From: Candidatus Limimorpha caballi
GTDB taxonomy: Bacteria; Bacteroidota; Bacteroidia; Bacteroidales; F082
Assembly (NCBI GenBank): GCA_018064605.1
Contig: JAGHUX010000008.1
Location: forward strand, 1 to 64,000
Length of the DNA stretch: 64,000 nt
Direction of reading: 5' to 3'
Below the pieces are notes generated by a model that saw only the letters and a program-made list of their open reading frames with translations, searched no databases and had not been told where the DNA came from. Positions 34,578 to 44,590 of this stretch are shown piece by piece; the stretch's first letter is position 1, and every line of letters begins with the position of its first letter. The position numbers were made by a program, and so were the translations under genes.

Positions 34578-36325
34578 AGAAGATATTGATTCTCGTGGCT
34601 GCAATCATTTGCTCCACAATGACATACGGACAATCTGTCCTCTCCGGATCGCGCGTGAGCGGCAGCTTTCAGGTTGACGGTAACTACTACTGGCCCGACA
34701 GCGGCATCGGCATCACCGAAGAGAACATCAACGGCGAGAAGTTCGGCGCCTACGGATTCGGGAAGCTGCAATACAACCTCGGCGACTTCACCGCCGGGAT
34801 GCGTTTCGAGGCTTACCAGAACACACCGATGTCGGGCTTCGACATGAGGACCAAAGGCATGGGCGTGGCTAACTTCTTCGCCACATACGACAACGGCACC
34901 GTGGGCTTCACCGTCGGTGACATCTACGACCAGTTCGGCAACGGCTTGATCTTCAGGACTTACGAAGAATGGACTCTCGGCTTCGACAACTCGCTCCGTG
35001 GCGTACGCGCCGTATATCGTCCGGTCAACGGAGTGACAGTCAAGGGCCTGTACGGAATGCAGCGGCTTTATTGGGAGCCGTATTACAACGAAAACACCAA
35101 CGCGCCGACAAGAGGCCTCGTGCGCGGCGCCGACGCCGAATGGGACATCAACCAGAGCATCGCGGCAATCAGCGACGCGGATGTGAGGGCCATCGTCGGA
35201 GCGAGCTTCGTGAACAAATACGAAAACGAGAAGACACGCGAGGTGGGCGGCGTCATCTACAACCTCCCGCAGAACGTGGCGGCATACGCCGGACGCGCGA
35301 ATCTCGGGTTCTGGAGATTCAACCTCGGCGCCGAATACGCCCGCAAGATCAACGACCCGTCGGCGTTCAACAACTGGATCTACCGCGACGGACAGGAACT
35401 TCTGGCGTCGCTGTCATACACGCAGAAAGGCCTCGGCGCCGTGCTTCAGGTGAAACGCGTTGACAACATGAGCTTCAAGTCGGACCACTCCGCCACGCAG
35501 AACGACCTCGACCTCGGCTTCGTGCCGCCGCTCAACTACACGCACACGCACAGCCTGCCCTCGATGTTCTCTTACGCCTCGCAGCCGCTCGGCGAGATGG
35601 GAATCCAGTTCCAGATCAACTACATAATTCCAAAGAAGACCGCCCTCGGCGGGAAATACGGGACGAAACTCGCGTTCAACTACAGCCAGGTCAATGACAT
35701 CAAACGCGACTCCGTCATGTACGGCGGACAGAACGTCATCGACATGCCGGGGACAAAAGGCTACGAATCAGACTTCTTCGCCATCGGCGACCGCATGTTC
35801 TACCGTGACTTCAACTTCGAGATCGACAAGAAGATAAGCAAGAAATGGAATCTCACCCTGATGTACATCAACCTGTATTACGACATGGAAGTCATTGAGA
35901 ATCATCCGGGCGCGGAAGTAGTCAAGGCGAACATCGCCTTCGGCGAGGTGATTTACAAGATCAACAGCAAACACAGCCTGCGTCTTGAGATGCAGCACAT
36001 GTGGGACAACGTCGGGAAGAATCACGAGATCGAGGAAGGCCACGAGGCATATTACGTGAAACGCGGCAACTGGGCGGCGTTCCTCCTGGAATACACCATC
36101 GCGCCGAAATGGTTCGTCTCTGTCGCCGACAAATACAACTACGGCAACCCCATCGCCGACAACCGCGACCATTACTTCACCGGCTCGTTCGGCTTCATCA
36201 AAGACCAGACACGTATCGCCATCAGCGGCGGCCGTCAGAGCGAAGGCCTCGTCTGCGTCGGCGGCGTGTGCCGTACAGTGCCTGCATCGAGCGGCGTGCA
36301 ATTGACAATAACGACCTCATTCTAA
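34574..36325 (+). CDS. DUF6029-type outer-membrane protein
   Basis: The 583-residue protein has a signal peptide (1-19) and alternating aromatic beta-strands throughout, such as LQYNLGDFTAGMRFEAYQNT and YDQFGNGLIFRTYEEWTL, ending in a strand that closes with phenylalanine (VQLTITTSF). This is the pattern of a large beta-barrel. The N-terminal SGSFQVDGNYYW segment is typical of the Bacteroidota family listed as DUF6029. It is translationally coupled to the TlpA-like gene. Function unknown; genes of this family occur beside T9SS-related proteins. Confidence 0.75.
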   Translation: MKKILILVAAIICSTMTYGQSVLSGSRVSGSFQVDGNYYWPDSGIGITEENINGEKFGAYGFGKLQYNLGDFTAGMRFEAYQNTPMSGFDMRTKGMGVANFFATYDNGTVGFTVGDIYDQFGNGLIFRTYEEWTLGFDNSLRGVRAVYRPVNGVTVKGLYGMQRLYWEPYYNENTNAPTRGLVRGADAEWDINQSIAAISDADVRAIVGASFVNKYENEKTREVGGVIYNLPQNVAAYAGRANLGFWRFNLGAEYARKINDPSAFNNWIYRDGQELLASLSYTQKGLGAVLQVKRVDNMSFKSDHSATQNDLDLGFVPPLNYTHTHSLPSMFSYASQPLGEMGIQFQINYIIPKKTALGGKYGTKLAFNYSQVNDIKRDSVMYGGQNVIDMPGTKGYESDFFAIGDRMFYRDFNFEIDKKISKKWNLTLMYINLYYDMEVIENHPGAEVVKANIAFGEVIYKINSKHSLRLEMQHMWDNVGKNHEIEEGHEAYYVKRGNWAAFLLEYTIAPKWFVSVADKYNYGNPIADNRDHYFTGSFGFIKDQTRIAISGGRQSEGLVCVGGVCRTVPASSGVQLTITTSF

Positions 36326-36339
36326 AAAATACGAATAAA

Positions 36340-37179
36340 ATGAAGAAATTATCATTAATACTTGCAGGCATGGCGGTCGCTTTCGCCATGTCGTCATGCG
36401 ACAAACTTGATGAACCATATTTCATCGAACCAATAGCCGCCGAGAGCGACACTATCCCTTTGACGAATGATGATACAATAAACTTTGACGGCAAGATTGT
36501 GGTGCTTCTCGAAGACTACACCGGCGTGAAATGCAACAACTGCCCGGCGGCTGGCGAGATCGCGCTTCAGCTTCAGCAGCAATACGGGCACCAGCTTATC
36601 GTTTTGGGTGTCCATCCGAAAGGAGCCCTTCAGAATCCAGCCGGCGGCTTCCCTGATTTCAGGACCGACGACGGCAACGAGTGGAACAACACCTTCAATA
36701 TCGGGGCATATCCGAACGGACTCGTCAACCGCAACGGCGTGGTCGGGCCTGCGGAATGGGCGACGGCTGTGGGAGATGTCATCGACGACCCTGCTCCGGC
36801 GAGAATGGTCATCAAATCGGAGTACGACGCCGCCGACAGAGAGCTGAAACTCAGCGTCCACACGAAGATTCTCACCGACCTGCCGAAGTCGAGACTGACA
36901 ATCTGCATGATGGAAGACAACATCCTTGGCAAACAAGTCACTCCGAACGGCATTGACACGGCCTACATGCACCGCCATGTGTTCCGCGGCACCGCCGACG
37001 GTAACACTTGGGGCAGGAGCCTCGGCGATGAGGATCTGAAGGCCGGCATGAACCTCATCACGAATTTAAAATTCAACGTCGATGAGAAATACGATGACGG
37101 AGACTTCTACATCGTGGCTTTCATTGCCGACGAGAGCAGCAGGAAGGTCTATATGGCCGCAGAGAAGAAGATAAAATGA
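36340..37179 (+). CDS. Omp28-related lipoprotein
   Basis: The 279-residue product has a lipoprotein signal (MKKLSLILAGMAVAFAMSSC, Cys20) and the Omp28 family core. It starts VVLLEDYTGVKCNNCP, a thioredoxin-like segment with CNNC, and later GAYPNGLVNRNG. The frame is open well upstream but that is a shadow of the barrel gene; the ATG at 36340 gives the signal peptide. Porphyromonas Omp28 is a surface lipoprotein. The downstream hairpin suits the opposing tRNA better than this gene. Confidence 0.87.
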   Translation: MKKLSLILAGMAVAFAMSSCDKLDEPYFIEPIAAESDTIPLTNDDTINFDGKIVVLLEDYTGVKCNNCPAAGEIALQLQQQYGHQLIVLGVHPKGALQNPAGGFPDFRTDDGNEWNNTFNIGAYPNGLVNRNGVVGPAEWATAVGDVIDDPAPARMVIKSEYDAADRELKLSVHTKILTDLPKSRLTICMMEDNILGKQVTPNGIDTAYMHRHVFRGTADGNTWGRSLGDEDLKAGMNLITNLKFNVDEKYDDGDFYIVAFIADESSRKVYMAAEKKIK

Positions 37180-37181
37180 AA

Positions 37182-37203
37182 AAGGAGGTCTTCGGACCTC
37201 CTT
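37182..37203 (-). terminator. Terminator of initiator tRNA-Met
   Basis: A 9-bp stem AAGGAGGTC / GACCTCCTT with a TTCG (plus) or CGAA (minus) tetraloop. The T-run follows on the minus strand, so it ends the tRNA transcript; on the plus strand it may also stop the Omp28 gene. Confidence 0.8.
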
Positions 37204-37209
37204 GCCTTG

Positions 37210-37283
<74 letters not shown>

Positions 37284-37303
37284 TCATGTTTGAAATGCGA
37301 GTG

Positions 37304-37334
37304 CAAAATTACATCTATTTTCCGCTCGTGTCAA
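37304..37334 (-). promoter_or_regulatory. Promoter of tRNA-fMet
   Basis: Minus strand: TTG (37332-37334), 20 nt, TAATTTTG (37304-37311), then about 20 nt to the tRNA 5' end. Confidence 0.75.
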
Positions 37335-37381
37335 GTGTTTTTTAATTTTTTTGAAAATATTTTGGAAATATTATAATTAAT

Positions 37382-38263
37382 ATGGATCATAAAGCAGGTT
37401 ACGTCAATATAATTGGCAAGCCAAATGTCGGAAAATCAACGCTTATGAACGATCTGGTGGGCGAGAAAATCTCCATCATAACGTCGAAGGCGCAGACTAC
37501 ACGTCACCGCATTTTGGGCATCGTGAACGGTGATGACTTCCAGATTGTGTTCTCCGACACCCCCGGAATCATCAAGAAACCGGCCTACAAGATGCACGAA
37601 ATCATGAATCAGTTCATCAATGTCGCATTCATCGACGCCGATTTGATACTCTACGTCGTAGATATTACGGACAAGAAAATCGATGAGGAGACAATAGAAA
37701 GGGTGAAGAAAACGAACCTCCCGGTGTTCGTCTTGCTCAACAAGATCGACCTGTCGAGCCAGGATGAGGTGGCAAAAGCGGTTGAATTCTGGCAGAGCGC
37801 ACTGCCGGAATCGACGGTGTTCCCCGTGTCGGCATTGCATCAGGCGAACATAAAATTCGTGTTCGAGAGCATCATCGAGAAACTGCCGAAATGCCCGCCG
37901 TACTTCCCGAAAGACGAGCTTACCGACCGCTCGATGCGTTTTTTCATCACGGAGATAATACGCGAGAAAATCCTTCTGAACTATCAGCAGGAGATACCTT
38001 ACTGCGTGGAGGTCGCCGTCGATGCCTACGAGGAAAGCAAGAACCTCATCAACATCAAGGCCACGATCTACGTCTCGCGCGACTCGCAGAAAGCTATTAT
38101 AATAGGTAGGGGCGGCAGCGCGATAAAGAAGGTCGGCATACAGTCACGCGCCGACATCGAGGAGTTCGTCGGGAAGAAGGTGTTCCTCGACCTCAACGTG
38201 AAGGTTGACAAGGACTGGCGTGACAACGAGGAGGAGCTGAGACATTTCGGGTACGAAGCGTGA
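37382..38263 (+). CDS. era: GTPase Era
   Basis: Era binds 16S rRNA and helps mature the 30S subunit. The 293-residue protein has the P-loop GKPNVGKST (12-20), the DTPG motif after FQIVFS, NKID, and a C-terminal KH domain with IIGRGGSAIKK. It is followed by a short repeat and then der, another ribosome-assembly GTPase. Confidence 0.96.
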   Translation: MDHKAGYVNIIGKPNVGKSTLMNDLVGEKISIITSKAQTTRHRILGIVNGDDFQIVFSDTPGIIKKPAYKMHEIMNQFINVAFIDADLILYVVDITDKKIDEETIERVKKTNLPVFVLLNKIDLSSQDEVAKAVEFWQSALPESTVFPVSALHQANIKFVFESIIEKLPKCPPYFPKDELTDRSMRFFITEIIREKILLNYQQEIPYCVEVAVDAYEESKNLINIKATIYVSRDSQKAIIIGRGGSAIKKVGIQSRADIEEFVGKKVFLDLNVKVDKDWRDNEEELRHFGYEA

Positions 38264-38270
38264 TAGATGA

Positions 38271-38311
38271 TAGGTAATTAGGTGTTAGGTAATTAGGAAT
38301 TTAAGGTAATT
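38271..38311. repeat. GGTAATTAGG repeat upstream of der
   Basis: Two or three units of TAGGTAATTAGG(A/TGT) end directly at the der start codon. The complement of this tract occurs as a near-identical 41-nt stretch after der (39658-39698), so der is flanked by inverted copies. Confidence 0.85.
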
Positions 38312-39619
38312 ATGAGCAATATAGTAGCAATAGTAGGAAGGCCGAATGTAGGCAAATCGACATTATTCAACCGTCTGGTGCAGTCGCGTCAGGCCATTGT
38401 GGAAGCCACGAGCGGCGTCACGCGCGACCGTCATTACGGCCACAGCGACTGGTGCGGCAAGACGTTCACGGTGATCGACACCGGCGGTTATGTCGTTGGT
38501 TCCGAAGACATTTTTGAAGAGGAAATCAGAAAGCAGGTTGACCTCGCCATCGACGAGGCTGATGTCATCATCTTCGTCGTTGACGGTCAGGAAGGCATCC
38601 ACGTCCTCGACGAAGACGTCGCAGTCATCTTGCGCAGATGCAAGAAGCACGTGATCCTCGCGGTCAACAAGACCGACATACCGAGCAAGTTCGGGCTGGC
38701 GGCGGAGTTCTACGCCCTCGGCCTCGGCGAGATATTCCCGTTCTCGGCGATGACCGGCACAGGCACCGGCGAGCTTCTCGATGAGGTGATAAAATATCTG
38801 CCGCAAGACGAGACGGAAGACTATTCCGGGCTTCCGAGGTTCGCCGTCGTGGGACGCCCAAACGTCGGCAAGTCGTCGATAATCAACGCGTTCCTCGGAC
38901 AGGAACGACATATCGTGACCGACATCGCCGGCACGACACGCGACACCAACAACACACGTTTCAACGCCTTCGGCATGGACTTCATGCTCGTTGACACCGC
39001 CGGACTGCGCAAGAAATCGAAGGTGTATGAAAACATCGAGTTCTATTCGGTGATGCGTTCCATCCGCGCCATCGAGGAGTGCGACGTCGCCGTGCTTATG
39101 ATCGACGCGACGCAAGGCTTTGAGTCACAGGACATGAACATACTCCGCCTCATCGAGAAAAACAAGAAAGGCCTCGTCATGGTCGTCAACAAATGGGACC
39201 TGATAGAGAAAGACTCCAACACTCACCTCAAGTTCGAGAACGCCATCCGCGAGAAAACCGCGCCGTTTGTCGATTACCCGATAATCTTCACCTCGGCGGT
39301 CAACAAGCAGAGGACGTTCAAGGTGCTTGAGACGCTGCACGAGGTCTATGAGAACCGTGAGCGCAAAGTGCCGGTCCGCGAACTCAACGACACGATGCTC
39401 GAGATCATCAACTCACAGCCGCCGCAGATAGCGTCGCGTGGCAGATTCCTGAAAATCAAATATATAACGCAGCTCAAGAGCCCGACACCGCAGTTCATCT
39501 TCTTCTGCAACCTGCCGAAGGACGTCAAGGAACCGTATGTGCGCTATCTTGAGAACAAGATCAGGAGTCTGTGGGACTTCCACGGAGTGCCGATACAACT
39601 GTTTTTCAGGGAGAAATAG
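38312..39619 (+). CDS. der: GTPase Der (EngA)
   Basis: Der is a double GTPase needed for 50S assembly. The 435 residues contain two G domains. The first has GRPNVGKST (9-17), the second GRPNVGKSS (about 182-190); each is followed by a DT(A/G)G motif and an NK(T/W)D motif. A C-terminal KH-like domain ends [20 protein letters not shown]. The short flanking repeats would allow the 5' and 3' untranslated parts of the mRNA to pair. Confidence 0.97.
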   Translation: MSNIVAIVGRPNVGKSTLFNRLVQSRQAIVEATSGVTRDRHYGHSDWCGKTFTVIDTGGYVVGSEDIFEEEIRKQVDLAIDEADVIIFVVDGQEGIHVLDEDVAVILRRCKKHVILAVNKTDIPSKFGLAAEFYALGLGEIFPFSAMTGTGTGELLDEVIKYLPQDETEDYSGLPRFAVVGRPNVGKSSIINAFLGQERHIVTDIAGTTRDTNNTRFNAFGMDFMLVDTAGLRKKSKVYENIEFYSVMRSIRAIEECDVAVLMIDATQGFESQDMNILRLIEKNKKGLVMVVNKWDLIEKDSNTHLKFENAIREKTAPFVDYPIIFTSAVNKQRTFKVLETLHEVYENRERKVPVRELNDTMLEIINSQPPQIASRGRFLKIKYITQLKSPTPQFIFFCNLPKDVKEPYVRYLENKIRSLWDFHGVPIQLFFREK

Positions 39620-39621
39620 TT

Positions 39622-39718
39622 GTTAGGAGTTTGAGGAGTTTAGGACCTTAAACTCCTAATTACCTTAAACTCCTAATTACCTAAAACACCTAATTACCTA
39701 AAACACCTAATTACCTGA
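39622..39718. repeat. CCTAATTACC repeat downstream of der
   Basis: It starts with GTTAGGAGTTTGAGGAGTTTAG, which pairs with the following TTAAACTCCT, and continues with about five units of CCTAATTACCTTAAACT or CCTAATTACCTAAAACA. It stops 3 nt before the next gene. The stretch 39658-39698 is nearly the reverse complement of the tract before der. Confidence 0.85.
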
Positions 39719-39721
39719 ACC

Positions 39722-40099
39722 ATGGACGAACTGAGGATAGACAAATGGCTGTGGTGCGCGCGATTGTTCAAGACACGCACTCTGGCGGCTGACGCCTGCA
39801 AGGGCGGCAAGGTTAAGGTCAACGACGTGTCGGTGAAACCGTCGCGCGACGTAAGGATCGGCGAGGTCATCGCGGTGCAGCAAGGACAGCTTCACAAGGT
39901 TGTCGAAGTGCTGAGCATCCCCAAAAGCAGGGTGTCGCCGAAAGACGTGACGAACATCTATGCCGATAGGACGCCGGCGGAGGAATACGAGCGCATCGAG
40001 TTCATGCACGCCTACAAGACCGAGTTCCGCGACAAAGGCACGGGCCGCCCGACGAAGAAGGAACGCAGGATACTCGACAGACTCAAAGGCGAAGATTGA
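39722..40099 (+). CDS. S4-domain RNA-binding protein, Hsp15 (HslR)-like
   Basis: The 125-residue basic protein opens with an S4 domain: RIDKWLWCARLFKTRTLA, then KGGKVKVNDVSVKPSRDVRIGE. A lysine/arginine-rich tail follows (TGRPTKKERR). This is the layout of Hsp15, which rescues 50S subunits carrying stalled peptidyl-tRNA. It fits the ribosome-assembly neighbourhood of era and der. The repeat tract lies immediately upstream. Confidence 0.88.
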   Translation: MDELRIDKWLWCARLFKTRTLAADACKGGKVKVNDVSVKPSRDVRIGEVIAVQQGQLHKVVEVLSIPKSRVSPKDVTNIYADRTPAEEYERIEFMHAYKTEFRDKGTGRPTKKERRILDRLKGED

Positions 40100-40119
40100 C
40101 GAGATTATATTGAAAACAA

Positions 40120-40575
40120 ATGAATAATATTGAAGAAATAATTGAAAAACTGGACCTTGCGCCTCATCCCGAAGGCGGCTGGTACCGTCAGGTCTTCGGC
40201 AACGACGCTGACGGCAAGAAACAGGCTTCCACGATTTACTACATGCTCAACGGCGGGAACTTCTCGGCGTTCCACCGCCTGCACGGCATGACGGAAATAT
40301 GGTACCATCACGCAGGGACGCAGCTCGACATCCATGTCATCGGCCTTGACGGGAAGCTGACCACGCATCATCTCTCCGCCGGCGGCGAGATGCAGGTCGT
40401 GATAACACCCGGGCAGTGGTTCGCTGCGGAGATCCCGTCGCGACAAGGATTCTGCCTCGTCGGCTGCGCCGTGGCACCGGCGTTTGAGTTTGAGAACTTC
40501 GAACTCGGAAAGAAAGAGGAACTCCTGGAAAAGTTCCCGCAACATAAAGAAGTCATTGAAAGACTTTGCAGATAA
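40120..40575 (+). CDS. Cupin protein, DUF985 family
   Basis: The 151-residue cupin has the DUF985 pattern: LAPHPEGGWYRQV, FSAFHRLHGMTEIWYHHAG with two metal-type histidines, and QWFAAEIP, then CAVAPAFEFENFEL. Related proteins are annotated as uncharacterised cupins or RmlC-like. Substrate unknown. It is probably co-transcribed with the S4 gene (20-nt gap). Confidence 0.85.
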   Translation: MNNIEEIIEKLDLAPHPEGGWYRQVFGNDADGKKQASTIYYMLNGGNFSAFHRLHGMTEIWYHHAGTQLDIHVIGLDGKLTTHHLSAGGEMQVVITPGQWFAAEIPSRQGFCLVGCAVAPAFEFENFELGKKEELLEKFPQHKEVIERLCR

Positions 40576-40580
40576 ATTTG
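40573..40580 (+). promoter_or_regulatory. Possible -7 box before the M6 protease gene
   Basis: TAAATTTG, a full TAnnTTTG match that includes the cupin stop codon, 24 nt before the next ATG. No TTG at proper spacing, so moderate confidence. Confidence 0.4.
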
Positions 40581-40603
40581 GACAAACAAAAGAAAGATAA
40601 ACC

Positions 40604-43600
40604 ATGAAAAGAGTATTGTTTTTCATCGTAATGTTCGGTTCTTTGTTTTTCGCAAAGGCCGCTTATCTTGAAAATGTGCCGATGATATTGACACAGCCAG
40701 ATGGTACCAAATTGGAATGTTTCGCATCGGGCGATGAGTTTTATAACTATCTCCATGATGCACAAGGTTTCACAATCATCAAAGACCACGCAAACGGTTT
40801 TTATGTCTATGCCGACTTGAGGGACGGCGAACTCGTGCCGACCGATCTGGTTGCCGGACGCTCGAACCCGGCGGGCCGCCTGAAACCGTATCTCAACATC
40901 TCGCCGGAGAAACGCATGGAGAGGCGTAAGGCCTGGGACGTGCCAGAACATCTGCGGAAGCCGGAGACCAAAAACAGGGATACAAACCACGGCACTCTGA
41001 ACAACATAGTGATTTTCATACGTTTCGCCGATGACGCCGAATTCACAAACACCTTCAGCTCGGTGAACAACATGTTCAACGAAAATCAGTCAGGAGTGTC
41101 GATGCAGAGCTATTTCAAAGAGGCCTCGTACAACCAGATAAACATCCCGACCACGTTCTATCCGGCACCGGACGGAGAAAATATCCTCTCGTATCAGGAC
41201 ACGTATAACAGGAGTTTTTTCCAGCCTTACAATGCGGCGACGAACCCTAACGGCTACAATGGTGATGATGAGCGGACCGAGAGAGAACACGCACTTTTGG
41301 AAAGAACTGTCAACTATATCAATGACAACAACATGATTCCCAGCGATTTGAATGTCGATTACAACAAGGATGGTTATGTTGACAATGTGTGTTTTGTGGT
41401 GAGAGGTGATGTCGGCGCGTGGAGCAGTCTTCTGTGGCCGCATCAATGGAGCTTATATACAAGGAGTGTATATATAAACGAGAAAAGGGTTTATACGTTC
41501 AACTTCCAGTTGGCGGATGCCGTCGGTAATTTCAACACCTCGACCATGTGCCATGAGATGAACCACTCGCTGGGCGCGCCCGACCTGTACCATTACAGCT
41601 ATACCGGCCCGACACCCGTCGGCAGATGGGACCTGATGCAGAGCAACGCCACGCCGCCGCAGCACATGGGCGCGTATATGAAATATATGTATGGCAACTG
41701 GATTGACGAAATCCCGGAGATAACAGAACCTGGCGTTTACACTCTGCACGACATCTCGTCAAGCACCAACAACTGCTATAAGATCGCAAGTCCTGAAAGC
41801 AATCAGTATTATGTTTTGGAATACAGGAAAAAAAGTGTGGAGGCAGCGATTCCTGGCACGGGACTTCTCATCTACAGAATCAATACCGATGAAGAAGGGT
41901 ACGGCAACAGATATTGGGACGGGGTGACCAGATTTGACGAGGTTTATATTTTCCGTCCTGATGGAACGACGACAGCGGAAGGATTGATCAACAGCGCGTA
42001 TTTCAGCGCGGGCAGCGGCCGCACCACCTTCGACGCCTCAACGAATCCCAAGCCGTTTTTGATTGACGGTACGGTTGACGACAATCTGATGATTTCGGAC
42101 ATCTCGGCGGCGGGAGAGACAATCTCCTTCAGGGTCGGATCCGCCTGTGACGCGCCGACCAACCTGACGGCTTCCCTGTCGGGCAATGAGGTGACATTGA
42201 CATGGGACGACGTTGAAGACATCGAGTCTTATAGTGTCATGCGTGACGGCGTGATTGTCGCCGACAATGTCTCTCTCACGACATACGTTGACCATCTCGG
42301 CTCTTACGGAACTTATTCATACTGTGTGAAAAGCAACTGCCCGGGCGGCGGCAACTCGATGGCCTCCAACTCGGTCAGCGTGAGTTATGTTTATCCAGGC
42401 CCCGTTGTCACCGACCTCACCGGCGACGTCGATGGTAACGCCGTGACTTTGGAATGGACAGAACCTGAAAGCGGGACGACGGAACTGCATTATGGAACTT
42501 CCTTGACAAATATTGCATCATATAACTATTGGGCTCAAGTCTATGAACCATCGCAATTAGCAACCTGCTTCGGCATGGCAGTAAGTGGAGTATCTTTCTG
42601 TACATATACAACAGGTATAACTTACACTCTTAAAATACATAATGGAGATACGCCAAACAATGGGAATCTCATAGCAACGGAATCATTCACTCCAACAAAT
42701 AGTTGGATTTGGCATGATGTTACTTTGGATAACCCCGCATATATCGACTGCACGAAAAAGCTCTGGGTGACGTTTTGCTGTATGTCAAGTAGTGCTATCA
42801 CTATGGGACCTTATGAGAATGGCGATTATGCAAATGCAATGATGCTTTCAGATGATGGAATAACATATTTCGTGCCTAATTGGGACGGTGGTAACACATA
42901 TTCTGCTTGCGTAAAGACATTCCTCACAGATGGGACATTCACTTACAACATCTCAAAAGACGGTGTCAAAATCGCCGAAGACCAATCTGGCTCAAGCTAT
43001 AATTACACCGAAAACGACAACGGCTTCCATGAATATCACGTTACGACAAACTATTTCGGGATGGAGTCGCAGCCGTCAAATTCGGTCTTTGTCCCCGCAG
43101 GAGCCACGAAGCAGTTCCTCGGAAATGTGGATGCCGACTGGTCAGACAATGCAAACTGGCTTGAAGGTTCAAAACCGGCCGCATCGGACGCCGTCTGGGT
43201 GAAAAATGACGTTGCCGTCGATGAAAACGTTAATGTTGGTGGTTTTTATGTTGACAGAGGTATGACCGCCACGGTGAGTTCCGGAAATATTTTGAGAGTC
43301 GCAGATGATGTGGAGAGCCTCTCTGAAAACGAATGGCTCACAGTCGAGTCGGATGCCGCCTTCATGAGCGACGCCGCCGGAGTGAACGGCACGGTGAAAC
43401 GTCAATTCACAGTGGACTCGAAAGACGAAATCGCAGGGAAATGGCATTTCATGTCATCGCCTGTCGCCGCAGCCCCTGTGTCTGACTTCGTCGGAAACGC
43501 AGACGGGCAAGTTTATGATTTGTATCTTTACAACGAACTTGATCATTTTTGGTATAATGAAAAAGAAGGTAATCACAGTGTGGATAATGAGTTTTATACT

Positions 43601-44590
43601 GCAAACGGCATGAGCTTCAAGCCCGGCCGCGGTTATCTCGCCTCATACGGCATCACGGCCGAAATGGCGTTCAACGGCGTGTTTAACACGGGCGAGGTCG
43701 CAATCCCCGTCACCGCCAGCTCATCGGTGCTGAGAGGCTTCAACCTCATCGGGAACCCGTACCCGTGCAGCATCGACTGGGACGCTGAAAACGGCTGGAC
43801 ACGCGATGTGCTCGGCGACAATCCGTATATCTGGATTTACAACGACGACGTTCATCAATACGGAGTCTATCAACTTGGAAATGAAGGCGTTGGAACAAAC
43901 GGCGTGACAAACGTCATCGCTTCATGCCAGGGATTCTTCGTCAAAGCCGTGGAAAACGGAAATTTGATTATAAACGATGACGTAAAGTCAACGGCGACGG
44001 GTGTTTTCCGTAAGGGAAATGATTCAAAATCAATAAGTATCAGGGTCTCGGGCCAGAACGGAAGCGATGAGGTGATGATCCGCCCGACAGACGGTGTTTT
44101 AAACAACGCCGAGAAGCTTTTCAGCAGAAGCGAGACAGCGCCGTCGTTGTATCTTGAGATTGACGGCGAAAACTATTCTATAGTCAACGTAAGTGAAAAT
44201 GAAACAGTTACAATCCCGCTCGGGTTCGAGTGCGGCGCAACAGGTAAATTCACCATCTCTTCAAATTCAGACGTTGAACTTGTCGATGTCCTTACGGGAA
44301 ATGTAACGAATTTGTCATCAAATAGTTATGAGTTTATCGGCTCGATGGCCGATGGCAGCGACAGGTTCATGGTCAGAATCGCAAACGGCTCTGAAAACGA
44401 CGAGTTTGTGTATCAGAACGGCGATGAGCTCATTGTGAACTGTATCGGACGTGTTCAAATCTTCGACTGCCTCGGCAGAGTGGTCGCCGATGAGTTCGTG
44501 GACAACGGGAAGATTGACATAAGTGCTTTGAACACAGGCGTTTATATTGTCAGAATGGAAAACAGAAATCACAAAATAGTTATCAGATAA
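40604..44590 (+). CDS. M6-family metalloprotease with T9SS sorting domain
   Basis: This 1328-residue secreted protein has a signal peptide (1-18), a propeptide-like region (about 20-125) and an M6 (immune inhibitor A-like) protease domain. Its zinc motif is HEMNHSLGAPD (317-327), with RWDLMQS after it as the Met-turn. Fibronectin-type and jelly-roll modules follow (about 520-950) and then repeats around EWLTVESDAAF. It ends with a T9SS type A domain (FDCLGRVVADEF, then NTGVYIVRMENRN). It should be exported by T9SS and degrade external protein. Codons in about 42490-42950 are markedly AT-richer than the rest, suggesting an imported module. Confidence 0.88.
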   Translation: MKRVLFFIVMFGSLFFAKAAYLENVPMILTQPDGTKLECFASGDEFYNYLHDAQGFTIIKDHANGFYVYADLRDGELVPTDLVAGRSNPAGRLKPYLNISPEKRMERRKAWDVPEHLRKPETKNRDTNHGTLNNIVIFIRFADDAEFTNTFSSVNNMFNENQSGVSMQSYFKEASYNQINIPTTFYPAPDGENILSYQDTYNRSFFQPYNAATNPNGYNGDDERTEREHALLERTVNYINDNNMIPSDLNVDYNKDGYVDNVCFVVRGDVGAWSSLLWPHQWSLYTRSVYINEKRVYTFNFQLADAVGNFNTSTMCHEMNHSLGAPDLYHYSYTGPTPVGRWDLMQSNATPPQHMGAYMKYMYGNWIDEIPEITEPGVYTLHDISSSTNNCYKIASPESNQYYVLEYRKKSVEAAIPGTGLLIYRINTDEEGYGNRYWDGVTRFDEVYIFRPDGTTTAEGLINSAYFSAGSGRTTFDASTNPKPFLIDGTVDDNLMISDISAAGETISFRVGSACDAPTNLTASLSGNEVTLTWDDVEDIESYSVMRDGVIVADNVSLTTYVDHLGSYGTYSYCVKSNCPGGGNSMASNSVSVSYVYPGPVVTDLTGDVDGNAVTLEWTEPESGTTELHYGTSLTNIASYNYWAQVYEPSQLATCFGMAVSGVSFCTYTTGITYTLKIHNGDTPNNGNLIATESFTPTNSWIWHDVTLDNPAYIDCTKKLWVTFCCMSSSAITMGPYENGDYANAMMLSDDGITYFVPNWDGGNTYSACVKTFLTDGTFTYNISKDGVKIAEDQSGSSYNYTENDNGFHEYHVTTNYFGMESQPSNSVFVPAGATKQFLGNVDADWSDNANWLEGSKPAASDAVWVKNDVAVDENVNVGGFYVDRGMTATVSSGNILRVADDVESLSENEWLTVESDAAFMSDAAGVNGTVKRQFTVDSKDEIAGKWHFMSSPVAAAPVSDFVGNADGQVYDLYLYNELDHFWYNEKEGNHSVDNEFYTANGMSFKPGRGYLASYGITAEMAFNGVFNTGEVAIPVTASSSVLRGFNLIGNPYPCSIDWDAENGWTRDVLGDNPYIWIYNDDVHQYGVYQLGNEGVGTNGVTNVIASCQGFFVKAVENGNLIINDDVKSTATGVFRKGNDSKSISIRVSGQNGSDEVMIRPTDGVLNNAEKLFSRSETAPSLYLEIDGENYSIVNVSENETVTIPLGFECGATGKFTISSNSDVELVDVLTGNVTNLSSNSYEFIGSMADGSDRFMVRIANGSENDEFVYQNGDELIVNCIGRVQIFDCLGRVVADEFVDNGKIDISALNTGVYIVRMENRNHKIVIR

